A stretch of 64,000 nt of DNA. Origin: Pseudomonas brassicacearum. GTDB lineage: Bacteria > Pseudomonadota > Gammaproteobacteria > Pseudomonadales > Pseudomonadaceae. Below are positions 11,470-21,402 of the stretch, piece by piece (within the stretch, counting starts at the first letter, position 1; every line of letters begins with the position of its first letter). Under the pieces are notes generated by a model. The model worked only from the letters and a program-made list of their open reading frames with translations. It was not told where the DNA came from and did no database searches. The stretch spans positions 6,138,001-6,202,000 of the forward strand of contig NZ_CP045701.2 in NCBI RefSeq assembly GCF_009601685.2, written 5' to 3'. A program made the translations under genes and the position numbers.

Positions 11470-12304
11470 GGGGCGTATTGGTCTCGCTGCGCACCTGTGC
11501 GTGGCTGATCAGCGCAAAGATGAAACTGCCGCCGATGATATTTCCCGCCAACGTCGGCCCGGCGAACACCATCCAGAAGTCCTCCCAGGACAATTGGCCG
11601 GCAAATACCAGATATGACACTTCGGCCGAGCCGACGACGATGTGGGTGAAATCCCCGAGCGCCATGAGGTAGGTGATCAGGATGATGATCCACATCTTGG
11701 CGCTTTCCATGGACGGGATCATCCAGACCATGGTGGCGATCATCCAGCCGGAAATGATGCCCTTGGCGAACATCTGGCCGGTGTCGTTCTCCATGACTTT
11801 GCGACCGATTTCCAGGAAGGCCTGGTCGGTGCGCTGATCGAAAATCGGCAGGTGCAACATGACGTAGGCCACCAGCAAGGTGCCGCACAGGTTGCCTACC
11901 AGCACCACGCCCCAGAGCCGCAACAGCCGGCCGAAGTTGCCCAGCGTGGGCTTGCTCATGATCGGCAGCACGGCGGTCAGGGTGTTTTCGGTGAACAACT
12001 GCTGGCGAGCCAGGATCACCGCGAGAAAGCCGGCGCAGTAACCAAAACTGGCGATGACCTTGAAGCCTTCGTGTTCCGGCAGCCGGGAGTTGAGCAACCC
12101 CATGGCCATCAGCGACAGGCCCATGGTCAACCCCGCCGCCAGGGCCGACCACCAGAGCGCGGCGATACTGCGCTCCAGTTCCTGATTGCCCTGGGTGCGG
12201 ATGATTTCATGCAACACGGCCGCCCGCGGCGGCTGGTTGCGGTCGACTTCATGCTGCTCCTGAGCCGAGAGATCAGGGGTCTTGCCTTCTTTATGGGTGT
12301 CCAT
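11420..12304 (-). CDS. Formate/nitrite transporter-family protein
   Basis: A 294-residue member of the FNT pentameric channel family (FocA/NirC/YfdC). After a polar 45-residue N-terminus, six hydrophobic helices follow, with ARQQLFTENTLTAVLP and WGVVLVGNLCGTLLVAY as the family signature segments and ITYLMALGDFTHIVVGSAEV near TM5. Length and N-terminal extension fit the YfdC subgroup better than FocA or NirC, so formate or nitrite as substrate is only a guess. The 3' end overlaps the MFS gene on the other strand. Confidence 0.9.
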   Translation of the reverse strand: MDTHKEGKTPDLSAQEQHEVDRNQPPRAAVLHEIIRTQGNQELERSIAALWWSALAAGLTMGLSLMAMGLLNSRLPEHEGFKVIASFGYCAGFLAVILARQQLFTENTLTAVLPIMSKPTLGNFGRLLRLWGVVLVGNLCGTLLVAYVMLHLPIFDQRTDQAFLEIGRKVMENDTGQMFAKGIISGWMIATMVWMIPSMESAKMWIIILITYLMALGDFTHIVVGSAEVSYLVFAGQLSWEDFWMVFAGPTLAGNIIGGSFIFALISHAQVRSETNTPLSRQGLPQRRDDAGDK

Positions 12305-12396
12305 ACAGCTCCTGAACCGGTGGCGTGATGTATCTACGACACGCGGCGCTCAGTGCTGTTCAGTATGGCCTGCTCGCGAAGGCAGCGTCGCCGATC

Positions 12397-12798
12397 TCAC
12401 ACCACGACATCGTCCTTGAACTGATCCTTGACGTAGGTGATCTCGGTCCGCCCATGCGGCGCAGGCAGGCCGTCTTCGCCAAGGTTGACGAAGACCATTT
12501 TCTCCACGGTCAGGATGCTCTTGCGGGTGATTTTATTGCGCACCTCGCAGGTCAGGGTGATGGAAGTACGGCCAAACTCGGTGGCGGTGATGCCCAGCTC
12601 GATGATGTCGCCCTGGCGCGAGGCGCTGACGAAGTTGATTTCCGAGATGTACTTGGTGACCACGCGCTGGTTGCCGAGCTGGACGATGGCGTAGATCGCT
12701 GCCTCCTCGTCGATCCAGCGCAACAGGCTGCCGCCGAACAGCGTGCCGTTGGGATTGAGGTCTTCGGGCTTGACCCATTTGCGGGTGTGGAAATTCAT
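12397..12798 (-). CDS. Hotdog-fold acyl-CoA thioesterase (YciA/BFIT type)
   Basis: Hydrolyses acyl-CoA to free acid and CoA. The 133 residues form one hotdog domain: PNGTLFGGSLLRWIDEEAAI holds the family motif with the likely catalytic acid/Asn region, then VVTKYISEINFVSASRQGD, and GRTSITLTCEV. The natural acyl chain is unknown. The ATG at 12798 has AGGAG five nucleotides upstream; a GTG two codons earlier abuts that site and is less likely. It is divergent from ahcY, whose leader starts about 120 nt away. Confidence 0.88.
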   Translation of the reverse strand: MNFHTRKWVKPEDLNPNGTLFGGSLLRWIDEEAAIYAIVQLGNQRVVTKYISEINFVSASRQGDIIELGITATEFGRTSITLTCEVRNKITRKSILTVEKMVFVNLGEDGLPAPHGRTEITYVKDQFKDDVVV

Positions 12799-12917
12799 GA
12801 TCACTCCTGAGTGTCTGGCCGTTGGATTGCTGCATCATGGCAGACCGCAGGGCCGGGCTCTACGTCGCGGCCCCTATGACGGTCATCGGCAATTTCGATT
12901 TGCCGACAGAAACCCTT

Positions 12918-14531
<1,614 letters not shown>

Positions 14532-14554
14532 TCGGCTCTATTGCCTGCTCTCCC

Positions 14555-14674
14555 TGTGGGAGCGGGCCTGTGGGAGCAAAGCTTGCTCGCGATGCAGACA
14601 CCTCGATCCAGCTATCGGAGCGAGGCGAAGCCAATCGCGAGCAGGCTCGCTCCTACATGAACCCGCTCCCACAA
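14555..14674. repeat. Composite REP cluster between ahcY and metF
   Basis: GTGGGAGCGGGCCTGTGGGA followed by GCAAAGCTTGCTCGCGAT, then an inverted ATCGCGAGCAGGCTCGCTCC about 50 nt on, and a final CCCGCTCCCACA that pairs with the outermost GTGGGAGCGGG. It is a nested pair, one REP inside another. Confidence 0.8.
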
Positions 14675-14720
14675 GGGCTATGCAAGCCTCTCCGGCCTAC
14701 GCGTTTCCAAGGATATGACC

Positions 14721-15566
14721 ATGTCCCAAGACCGTCGCTACAGCTTCGAGTTCTTCCCGACGAAGACCGATGCTGGGCATGAAAAACTGATCGCCACTGC
14801 CCGCCAGTTGGCCAGCTACAACCCCGACTTTTTCTCCTGCACCTATGGCGCCGGCGGTTCGACCCGTGACCGCACCCTGAACACCGTGCTGCAGCTCGAA
14901 AGCGAAGTCAAAGTCCCGGCCGCACCCCACCTGTCTTGCGTGGGCGACAGCAAGGACGACCTGCGCAGCCTGCTGACCCAGTACAAGGCCGCTGGCATCA
15001 AGCGCATCGTTGCCCTGCGCGGCGACCTGCCATCAGGCATGGGCATGGCCAGCGGCGAACTGCGCCACGCCAACGAACTGGTGAGCTTCATTCGTGAAGA
15101 AACCGGCGAGCATTTCCACATCGAAGTGGCTGCGTATCCAGAAATGCACCCCCAGGCACGCAACTTCGAAGACGATCTGCGCAACTTCGTACGCAAGGCC
15201 AACGCTGGCGCCAATAGCGCGATCACCCAGTACTTCTTCAACGCCGACAGTTACTTCTATTTCGTCGAGCGCATACGCAAGCTGGGCGTCGACATTCCTG
15301 TCGTGCCAGGCATCATGCCTATCACCAACTACAGCAAGCTGGCGCGCTTCTCCGACGCATGCGGTGCAGAAATCCCACGCTGGATCCGCAAGCAGCTGGA
15401 GGCCTACGGCGACGACTCCTCCAGCATCCAAAGCTTTGGCGAGGAAGTCATCACGCAAATGTGTGAGCGCTTGTTACAAGGTGGTGCACCGGGGCTGCAT
15501 TTCTATACCCTTAACCAGGCCGAGCCCAGCCTCGCGGTATGGAACAACCTCAAGCTGCCGCGCTGA
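14721..15566 (+). CDS. metF: 5,10-methylenetetrahydrofolate reductase
   Basis: Flavoprotein that reduces methylene-THF to methyl-THF, the methyl donor for methionine synthesis. 281 residues, family length; TIM-barrel landmarks are SFEFFPTKTDAGHEKL (N-terminal catalytic Glu region), TYGAGGSTRDRTLN, ALRGDLPSG, ITQYFFNADSYF and PGIMPITNY. AAGGA is about 8 nt before this ATG; an ATG two codons earlier at 14715 is too close to it. It is the last gene of the methionine-cycle cluster and is followed by a terminator. Confidence 0.97.
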   Translation: MSQDRRYSFEFFPTKTDAGHEKLIATARQLASYNPDFFSCTYGAGGSTRDRTLNTVLQLESEVKVPAAPHLSCVGDSKDDLRSLLTQYKAAGIKRIVALRGDLPSGMGMASGELRHANELVSFIREETGEHFHIEVAAYPEMHPQARNFEDDLRNFVRKANAGANSAITQYFFNADSYFYFVERIRKLGVDIPVVPGIMPITNYSKLARFSDACGAEIPRWIRKQLEAYGDDSSSIQSFGEEVITQMCERLLQGGAPGLHFYTLNQAEPSLAVWNNLKLPR

Positions 15567-15587
15567 ATGACTTGATGCGGTGGTACA

Positions 15588-15622
15588 AAGAGGCCTTGGC
15601 GAAAACCAAGGCCTTTTTTTTA
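15588..15622 (+). terminator. Rho-independent terminator of metF
   Basis: Stem AGGCCTTGG / CCAAGGCCT with a six-base loop CGAAAA followed by eight T residues, 25 nt after the metF stop. Confidence 0.92.
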
Positions 15623-15650
15623 AGCAAAGATATCCGGAGGATTGCAGTAG

Positions 15651-16748
15651 ATGCCTAATGGTCACAGGTTAACGACCCCACAACTCATTTACCTGGTCTA
15701 CGGGGCCGAAACCTATCACCAGGAAGCGTTGTTCAGCATCGCCAGCGCGTTGGCAGGCCTACGCAAGACGCCGGACGATGCATTGGATATCCAGGTGTTC
15801 ACCGACAATCCCGTGCCGTATGAAGGATTGCCGGTGCGTGTGCGCCCGTTGGACAACGAGACCCGCAAGGCCTGGATCGAACCCCACGGTTATCACTTCC
15901 GTGCCAAGCATGTGGTGATGCAGAAAGTCCTTGAAGAAGCCGAAGTGGCGTTGCTGATCGACACCGACACTTTTTTCCATTGCTCACCGCTCGAACTGTT
16001 TCGCCGCGTCCAGCCTGGCACATTGCTGTGCAATGCCTTCGGCCTGACCTATGGCGCCAACAAGGACGCCGGGCTTTACCTGACACTGGCCGACGCACTG
16101 CGCCAACGGCAGTTGGCAGACGATGACATGCCCTTGTTGAACTCGGGGGTCATCGGCCTCAACTGCGTCGATGCCTCAGTCCTGGATCGCTCGATCGCCC
16201 TGATGGATGAGCTGTATCCATTGGCACAGGGCGCCTACACATTGGAAGAGTTCTGCCTTTCGGTGGCGGCCTATCGCTCGGTGCAGGTGCGCGAATGTCC
16301 GGACCTGATCCATCATTACTGGAGCCGCAAGCAACTATTTCGCGCCAAGATCAAAGCCTGGCTCGACAAACACCGAGCCGCACCGGTTTGCCAACTGGCC
16401 TTGGATGAAACCGGGCAAGTCACCGCCATCCTGCCCCGCCCACCGACCTTTCAGCGCCTGACCTACAAGTTCATCACCCTGGCGCTGCCCAGCCATAAAC
16501 GCCAGTTCATGCGCGAGATCCTCTACGGCTGCTACCGCCACACCAACCAGTTCGATCAAGCCTGCGCCCCGGTCTGGTGGGAAAAGGCCTTGGAGAACGT
16601 CGAAGACCGCCGGAAGAAACCATTGCAAGACCATGAGCTCAAACGCTGGCTCAATCATCCACTGATTCGCCTGGTACTGGGTGAGCGCCGCGAAGCCATC
16701 TACGAGCACCTGATGCAGGCCACCAGGGCGCAGTCCAGAGGGCTCTAG
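15651..16748 (+). CDS. Glycosyltransferase-like protein of unknown function
   Basis: A 365-residue soluble protein with no signal peptide. The N-terminal 200 residues look like a nucleotide-diphospho-sugar (GT-A) fold: LIYLVYGAETYHQEALFSIA, a strand-helix stretch with VFTDNPVPYEGLPV, and a DxD metal/nucleotide motif in LLIDTDTFFHCSPLELF, followed by LLNSGVIGLN. The C-terminal part is basic and helical with no domain I recognise. GGAG lies 11 nt before the ATG. It is followed by a periplasmic binding protein, 33 nt later. Substrate and acceptor unknown; surface polysaccharide or lipid modification is a guess. Confidence 0.7.
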   Translation: MPNGHRLTTPQLIYLVYGAETYHQEALFSIASALAGLRKTPDDALDIQVFTDNPVPYEGLPVRVRPLDNETRKAWIEPHGYHFRAKHVVMQKVLEEAEVALLIDTDTFFHCSPLELFRRVQPGTLLCNAFGLTYGANKDAGLYLTLADALRQRQLADDDMPLLNSGVIGLNCVDASVLDRSIALMDELYPLAQGAYTLEEFCLSVAAYRSVQVRECPDLIHHYWSRKQLFRAKIKAWLDKHRAAPVCQLALDETGQVTAILPRPPTFQRLTYKFITLALPSHKRQFMREILYGCYRHTNQFDQACAPVWWEKALENVEDRRKKPLQDHELKRWLNHPLIRLVLGERREAIYEHLMQATRAQSRGL

Positions 16749-16781
16749 CTATTTGATGAGCTCTCGTCGTAACCTCAGGCC

Positions 16782-17558
16782 ATGCCCGTCATTGTCCAGC
16801 TGCTGACCGCCCTTCTTCTCTTGTGCCTGAGCATGGTTGCCCGGGCCGAGAAGTTGCGCATTGTCACTGAACCCTGGGCCCCATATGTCTACGAAGAAAA
16901 CGGCACGATGCTGGGCCTGGACTACGAAACCACGGCCATCGTGTTCAAACGCCTGGGCATCGACGTGGAATGGCACTTCCTGCCGTGGAAGCGCTGCCTG
17001 GTGATGCTGGAGCAGGGGTTGGCGGATGGTGCGCTGGACATCTTCCACAGCGACGAGCGCGATACCATGCTGCTTTACCCCAGCGAACCGCTGTCGGACG
17101 TGGAGTTCGTGATGTTCTACGCCAATGCCCGGCCCCATCCGTTTCGCACGTTCGATGACCTGGCCGGCCTGACCGTCGGCACCTCGCCCGGTTACCTCTA
17201 CAGCCAGGCCTTCAGTGAGTCGACCCTGTTCACCCGGGAAACGGCGCCAACCCACGAAGCCAATTTCGGCAAGTTGCAGCTGGGACGGATCGACCTGCTC
17301 ATCACCGACCGCAGGGTGGGCCGACATGTGCTCGAACAAATGCAGTTGGGCGACCAGATCACCGAAAACCCGACGGTCGTGAGCCGTCAAAGCCAATACC
17401 TGGCGGTACGACGCAGCGCCGGGATGGATTTGCTGGTGCAACGCTTCGGTGCCGAACTCAAGCGCTTCAAGCGTGAACCGGCCTATGCCGAACTGAGCGC
17501 CCGTTACGGCGCCGGACCGATGGCCAAGGCCACCTCGCCCGGCCAGGCTCAACGTTGA
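16782..17558 (+). CDS. Periplasmic solute-binding protein (SBP family 3)
   Basis: A 258-residue secreted protein: signal peptide MPVIVQLLTALLLLCLSMVARA, then an amino-acid-type bilobed binding fold starting KLRIVTEPWAPYVYEENGTM and LDYETTAIVFKRLGI. FDDLAGLTVGTSPGYLYS is the hinge-region motif and LGRIDLLITDRR the second crossover. No permease or ATPase gene is adjacent, so it may be an orphan receptor or serve a distant ABC system. It is likely cotranscribed with the preceding glycosyltransferase-like gene. Confidence 0.85.
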   Translation: MPVIVQLLTALLLLCLSMVARAEKLRIVTEPWAPYVYEENGTMLGLDYETTAIVFKRLGIDVEWHFLPWKRCLVMLEQGLADGALDIFHSDERDTMLLYPSEPLSDVEFVMFYANARPHPFRTFDDLAGLTVGTSPGYLYSQAFSESTLFTRETAPTHEANFGKLQLGRIDLLITDRRVGRHVLEQMQLGDQITENPTVVSRQSQYLAVRRSAGMDLLVQRFGAELKRFKREPAYAELSARYGAGPMAKATSPGQAQR

Positions 17559-17605
17559 AATAAACCGTTGAGCAGCAGGAAAGCGGCGCACGGCGTTTGC
17601 TCTGT

Positions 17606-17824
17606 TATACTCCGGCCTTCCCGCCAGGCTCACGCCCGGACGCCCGGCCTTGCAAAAGGCATCCCGACACCGCTACAGCGCCGCCTACGGCCCGCGCGAG
17701 CCTTGTCCGGACCCGCCTTCGAGGCCCGGCAGGACCGGACGGGATGACGTCTTTTTATTGAACGTCATTCGCGCCAGGCAAGACTATCCCATTGGGCCAG
17801 GCCCTCACTAAAACAGGATTACTC
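17606..17824 (+). promoter_or_regulatory. rhlE promoter -10 box and long 5' leader
   Basis: TATACT at 17606-17611 is a good -10 box without a clear -35 match. It would give a leader of about 205 nt before rhlE, GC-rich in the middle, with a hairpin ATGACGT / ACGTCAT at 17744-17768 around a T-rich loop. Long structured leaders are common for cold-responsive RNA helicase genes; regulation here is an inference. Confidence 0.5.
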
Positions 17825-19693
17825 ATGTCCTTTGCTTCCCTCGGTCTCTCCGAGGCTTTAGTCGGCGCCATCGAAGCCGCCGGCTATACCCAGCCTACCC
17901 CGGTGCAACAGCGGGCCATTCCCGCCGTGTTGCAAGGTCGCGACCTGATGGTCGCGGCGCAGACAGGTACTGGTAAAACCGGCGGTTTCGCCCTTCCGAT
18001 CCTGGAGCGGTTGTTCCCCAACGGTCACCCAGACAAATCCCAGCGTCATGGCCCGCGCCAACCGCGCGTACTGGTCCTGACCCCAACCCGCGAACTGGCG
18101 GCCCAGGTACACGAGAGCTTCAAGGTCTACGCTCGCGACCTGAAGTTCGTCAGCGCCTGTATTTTTGGCGGCGTGGGCATGAATCCCCAGGTCCAGGCCA
18201 TGTCCCGTGGCGTCGATGTACTGGTCGCCTGCCCCGGTCGCCTGCTGGACCTGGCCGGCCAGGGCAGCGTCGACTTGTCCCACGTGGAAATCCTCGTGCT
18301 GGACGAAGCCGACCGCATGCTCGACATGGGCTTTGTCCATGACGTGAAGAAAGTCCTCGCCCGCCTGCCCGCCAAGCGCCAGAACCTGCTGTTTTCGGCG
18401 ACGTTCTCCAAGGACATCACCGACCTGGCTGGCAAGCTGCTGCACAACCCGGAGCGCATCGAAGTCACGCCACCGAACACCACGGTCGAGCGCATCGAGC
18501 AACGCGTCTTCCGCCTGCCGGCCAGCCACAAGCGTGCCCTGCTGGCGCACCTGATTACCGCCGGCGCCTGGGAACAGGTCCTGGTGTTCACCCGCACCAA
18601 GCACGGCGCCAACCGCCTGGCCGAGTACCTGGACAAGCACGGCCTGCCGGCTGTGGCGATCCACGGTAACAAGAGCCAGAACGCCCGCACCAAGGCCCTC
18701 GCCGACTTCAAGGCTGGCGAAGTGCGCATCCTGGTGGCCACCGACATCGCGGCCCGTGGCCTGGATATCGACCAGTTGCCTCACGTGGTCAACTTCGAGC
18801 TGCCAAACGTCGATGAAGATTACGTGCACCGTATCGGCCGTACCGGCCGGGCCGGTCGTTCGGGCGAAGCGATCTCGCTGGTCGCGCCGGACGAAGAAAA
18901 GCTGCTCAAAAGCATCGAGCGCATGACCAAGCAAAAAATTGCCGACGGCGACCTGATGGGCTTCGATGCCAGCACCATCGAGGCCGAGAAGCCTGAAGTG
19001 CGCGAACGTCCGGACGTGCGCAATCCGCGCAATGCCCGTGGCCCGCGCGGCGACGGTCCGAACGGCGGCGGTGGTGGCGGCGGCCGCAAAGACAAAGGCA
19101 AGGACAAGGGCAAGGAAAAATCGGCCAGCAACAGCAATGGCCGCGGCGAACGCCCAGCCCGCGAGCAGAAGCCCCGCGAAGGCACGCCAGCCCGTGAACA
19201 GCAGCGTCCAGCCCCCCGCGCAGCAGCCGATCGTGCCCCGGACGAGTTCCTGGACGACGATATCGATAACTTCGGTAACCGCGTCGACTACGTGCCACAG
19301 CAGAAACCGGCCCAGGGTCGCGGTCGCCGTCCAGGTGCCCCGGCACAAGGCGCTGGTGCAGGTGCACCGCGTAGCGGCCAGCCACAAGGTCGCCAGAACG
19401 GTCCACGCAACAGCAATGGCTCGTCCACCGGCACGCCACCGGCCAAGCGCAGCGGCCCACGCAACGGTGCCCCGCGTGACGGCCAGGCCCGTCGCGACGA
19501 CACCCGCCCGCGCCGTCCGGCCCGTGACGACCAGCCTCGTCAGGAACCCGCCGTGCAGAACCCGCGCAGCAACCAGCCGAAGATCATGCACAAGGAATCG
19601 AAAGCCGATCGCTTCCCGACGCCTGAACAGCTGGATCAACTGCCAAGCCGTCCACGGGGCGAAAAACCAGCGCTGCTGACCCGCAATCGCTGA
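17825..19693 (+). CDS. rhlE: DEAD-box ATP-dependent RNA helicase RhlE
   Basis: Unwinds RNA duplexes and assists RNA decay and ribosome assembly. The helicase core (residues about 1-375) has Q motif, Walker [25 protein letters not shown] in [15 protein letters not shown] in LFSATFS and the arginine-finger motif [13 protein letters not shown]. The remaining about 245 residues are a low-complexity basic tail: a glycine run, [11 protein letters not shown], and many R/P/Q-rich patches, as in RhlE2 of P. aeruginosa, where the tail contacts RNase E. The ATG at 17825 begins the core; an upstream start at 17792 adds 11 unrelated residues. Total 622 residues. Confidence 0.95.
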   Translation: MSFASLGLSEALVGAIEAAGYTQPTPVQQRAIPAVLQGRDLMVAAQTGTGKTGGFALPILERLFPNGHPDKSQRHGPRQPRVLVLTPTRELAAQVHESFKVYARDLKFVSACIFGGVGMNPQVQAMSRGVDVLVACPGRLLDLAGQGSVDLSHVEILVLDEADRMLDMGFVHDVKKVLARLPAKRQNLLFSATFSKDITDLAGKLLHNPERIEVTPPNTTVERIEQRVFRLPASHKRALLAHLITAGAWEQVLVFTRTKHGANRLAEYLDKHGLPAVAIHGNKSQNARTKALADFKAGEVRILVATDIAARGLDIDQLPHVVNFELPNVDEDYVHRIGRTGRAGRSGEAISLVAPDEEKLLKSIERMTKQKIADGDLMGFDASTIEAEKPEVRERPDVRNPRNARGPRGDGPNGGGGGGGRKDKGKDKGKEKSASNSNGRGERPAREQKPREGTPAREQQRPAPRAAADRAPDEFLDDDIDNFGNRVDYVPQQKPAQGRGRRPGAPAQGAGAGAPRSGQPQGRQNGPRNSNGSSTGTPPAKRSGPRNGAPRDGQARRDDTRPRRPARDDQPRQEPAVQNPRSNQPKIMHKESKADRFPTPEQLDQLPSRPRGEKPALLTRNR

Positions 19694-19710
19694 GTTTTTC
19701 CAAGCCGTAC

Positions 19711-19747
19711 AAAATGCCCCAGGTCTCGCGACCTGGGGCATTTTTTT
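19711..19747 (+). terminator. Rho-independent terminator of rhlE
   Basis: AAAATGCCCCAGGTC / GACCTGGGGCATTTTTTT stem with a TCGC loop, 17 nt after the rhlE stop. Confidence 0.93.
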
Positions 19748-19766
19748 GGCCCAACACAATTCCAAA

Positions 19767-19856
19767 TGTGGGAGCGAGCTTGCTCGCGATAGCGGTATAT
19801 CAGTCAACATCGAAGTCGGCTGGCATGACGCCATCGCGAGCAAGCTCGCCCCCACA
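19767..19856. repeat. REP doublet between rhlE and yceI
   Basis: TGTGGGAGCGAGCTTGCTCG (to CGAT) at 19767-19790 and its inverse at 19833-19856 with a single mismatch in the arms. Confidence 0.88.
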
Positions 19857-19887
19857 GGGTTCTGTGTATTACCCGAATCCGCGTAAT

Positions 19888-19925
19888 AAAAAACGCCCCT
19901 GATCGCAAGACCAGGGGCGTTTTTT
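19888..19925 (-). terminator. Bidirectional-looking terminator after yceI
   Basis: AAAAAACGCCCCTG / CAGGGGCGTTTTTT stem; the T run on the minus strand follows the yceI stop by 14 nt. Confidence 0.88.
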
Positions 19926-19939
19926 GTCAGGCGCGAAGG

Positions 19940-20536
19940 TTACTTCGCTTTGACACCTTCAAACGAGATGTACAGCTCAACGGCGTCGGATTGCGGACCC
20001 AGGTCCATCATCTTGCCGAAGTCGGAACGCTTGATGCTGGTGGTGCCCTCGAAGCCAGCACGGTAGCCGCCCCACGGATCCTTGCCTTCGCCCAGGAACG
20101 TGGCCTTGACCACGATTGGCTTGGTCACGCCGTGCAGTGTCAGGTCACCCATCACATCTGCAGTGTCTTTACCATCAGCGTTCTTGCCGGTGGGCTTGAC
20201 GCTGGTGGACACGAACTTGGCATCGGCGAACTTGCCTACGTCCAGGAAGTCCTTGCTGGCGATGTGCTTGTCGCGTTCGGCGTGGTTGGTGAACACGCTG
20301 GCGGTACGTACGTTGAACTCGATCTTGCTGGCTTCAGGCTTGGCGGCGTCAAAGCTGAACTTGCCGTCGATGTCCTTGAAGGTACCGGTAATGTAGCTAT
20401 AGCCCAGGTGGCTGATCTTGAAGTCGACAAAGGCGTGCTGGCCTTCCTTGTCGACGACGTAGTCAGCAGCCATGGCCTGGCCGGCCGACAGCAGGGCAGA
20501 ACCGATTGCCAGGGCGGCGAGCGTCTTTTTCAACAT
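19940..20536 (-). CDS. YceI-family periplasmic lipocalin-like protein
   Basis: A 198-residue exported protein: signal peptide [20 protein letters not shown] ending QAMA, then a YceI barrel beginning [20 protein letters not shown], with [13 protein letters not shown] and SASFKRSDFG-like [17 protein letters not shown]. YceI proteins bind isoprenoid or other lipids; the P. aeruginosa homologue in the same context has been called PasP, a secreted protease, a role that cannot be judged from sequence. It lies directly after a cytochrome b561 gene, a frequent pairing, and its start is 33 nt from that stop. Confidence 0.93.
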   Translation of the reverse strand: MLKKTLAALAIGSALLSAGQAMAADYVVDKEGQHAFVDFKISHLGYSYITGTFKDIDGKFSFDAAKPEASKIEFNVRTASVFTNHAERDKHIASKDFLDVGKFADAKFVSTSVKPTGKNADGKDTADVMGDLTLHGVTKPIVVKATFLGEGKDPWGGYRAGFEGTTSIKRSDFGKMMDLGPQSDAVELYISFEGVKAK

Positions 20537-20568
20537 GCTTTCTATTCCTTTGGAGTCGAGGTTGAACA

Positions 20569-21120
20569 TCAGGCTTGGCGTCCCAGCATTCGCTTGAGGG
20601 TCGCGTCACGGTCGATAAAGTGGTGTTTCAATGCTGCCAAGGCATGAAGGCCGGAGAAAATGACCAACGCCCACGCCAAGTAGAGGTGAATCTGGCCGGC
20701 GACGTCTGCCTGATCGGGCAGTCCGGACACCAGCGCAGGAACTTCAAACAGACCGAACACCGGGATCCCCACACCGTCTGCGGTGGAAATCAGGTAACCG
20801 GCAATCATCACGGCGAACAACCCGAGATACAGTGCACTATGGCCGAGCTTGGCGCTGGCGCGGGTCAGGCGGCCATAGGTTGGCAGGGTCGGCGGCGGCG
20901 GGCTGACAACGCGCCAGATCACCCGCAGCAACATGGCCGCCAGCAGCACCAGGCCGATGCTCTTGTGCAGGTCCGGTGCGTCTTTGCGCCAGGCGCTGTA
21001 GTAATCCAGGCCGACCATCCACAGGCCCAACGCGAACAGCCCGTACACCGCCAGAGCAACGCCCCAGTGCAAAGCGATACTGACCCAGCCATAGCGAGAA
21101 GAAGAGTTGCGTAGCTGCAT
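20569..21120 (-). CDS. Cytochrome b561
   Basis: A 183-residue inner-membrane di-heme cytochrome thought to pass electrons between quinol and periplasmic partners. It has four hydrophobic helices, with candidate heme histidines in [38 protein letters not shown]-like [20 protein letters not shown] and [10 protein letters not shown]. It is the first gene of the cytochrome b561-yceI pair; the 280-nt space upstream to the amine oxidase gene holds a degenerate REP and a terminator. Confidence 0.93.
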   Translation of the reverse strand: MQLRNSSSRYGWVSIALHWGVALAVYGLFALGLWMVGLDYYSAWRKDAPDLHKSIGLVLLAAMLLRVIWRVVSPPPPTLPTYGRLTRASAKLGHSALYLGLFAVMIAGYLISTADGVGIPVFGLFEVPALVSGLPDQADVAGQIHLYLAWALVIFSGLHALAALKHHFIDRDATLKRMLGRQA

Positions 21121-21352
21121 TGCTCATTTCCTGTAAAAACTGCGACCAAGACTAGCGAGTTATCTATCGATTTAAAGCGGAAAATTTCGCTTTGAAATAT
21201 CGAGAAATACGATCATCAGTCTGGGATGAGTGGGTTAAGGAAAGATTAAAGGCAAGACGATGCGTGATAACGGGACGGACCTCATCGCGAGGAAGCTCAC
21301 TCCTGCGCTGGCCTTGTGGGAACTAACTCGCTCGCGACAGCGGTTTCACAGG

Positions 21353-21390
21353 CAAAAAAAAGCGCAGCTGACACGCCACGCTTTTTTTTC
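21353..21390 (-). terminator. Terminator after the amine oxidase gene
   Basis: AAAAAAAAGCG and CGCTTTTTTTT flank a 12-nt loop, 13 nt past the amine oxidase stop. The A/T-heavy stem could work on both strands. Confidence 0.7.
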
Positions 21391-21402
21391 TGACACCGAG
21401 CC

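Noticed and set aside
12886..12906. Inverted repeat TCGGCAA / TTGCCGA upstream of the ahcY promoter as a second SahR site
   Set aside because: Its sequence is unlike the palindrome before sahR and its arms are only 7 nt; it could be chance.
17858..19855. A 665-codon open frame antisense to rhlE
   Set aside because: Shadow frame of the helicase and its repetitive tail.
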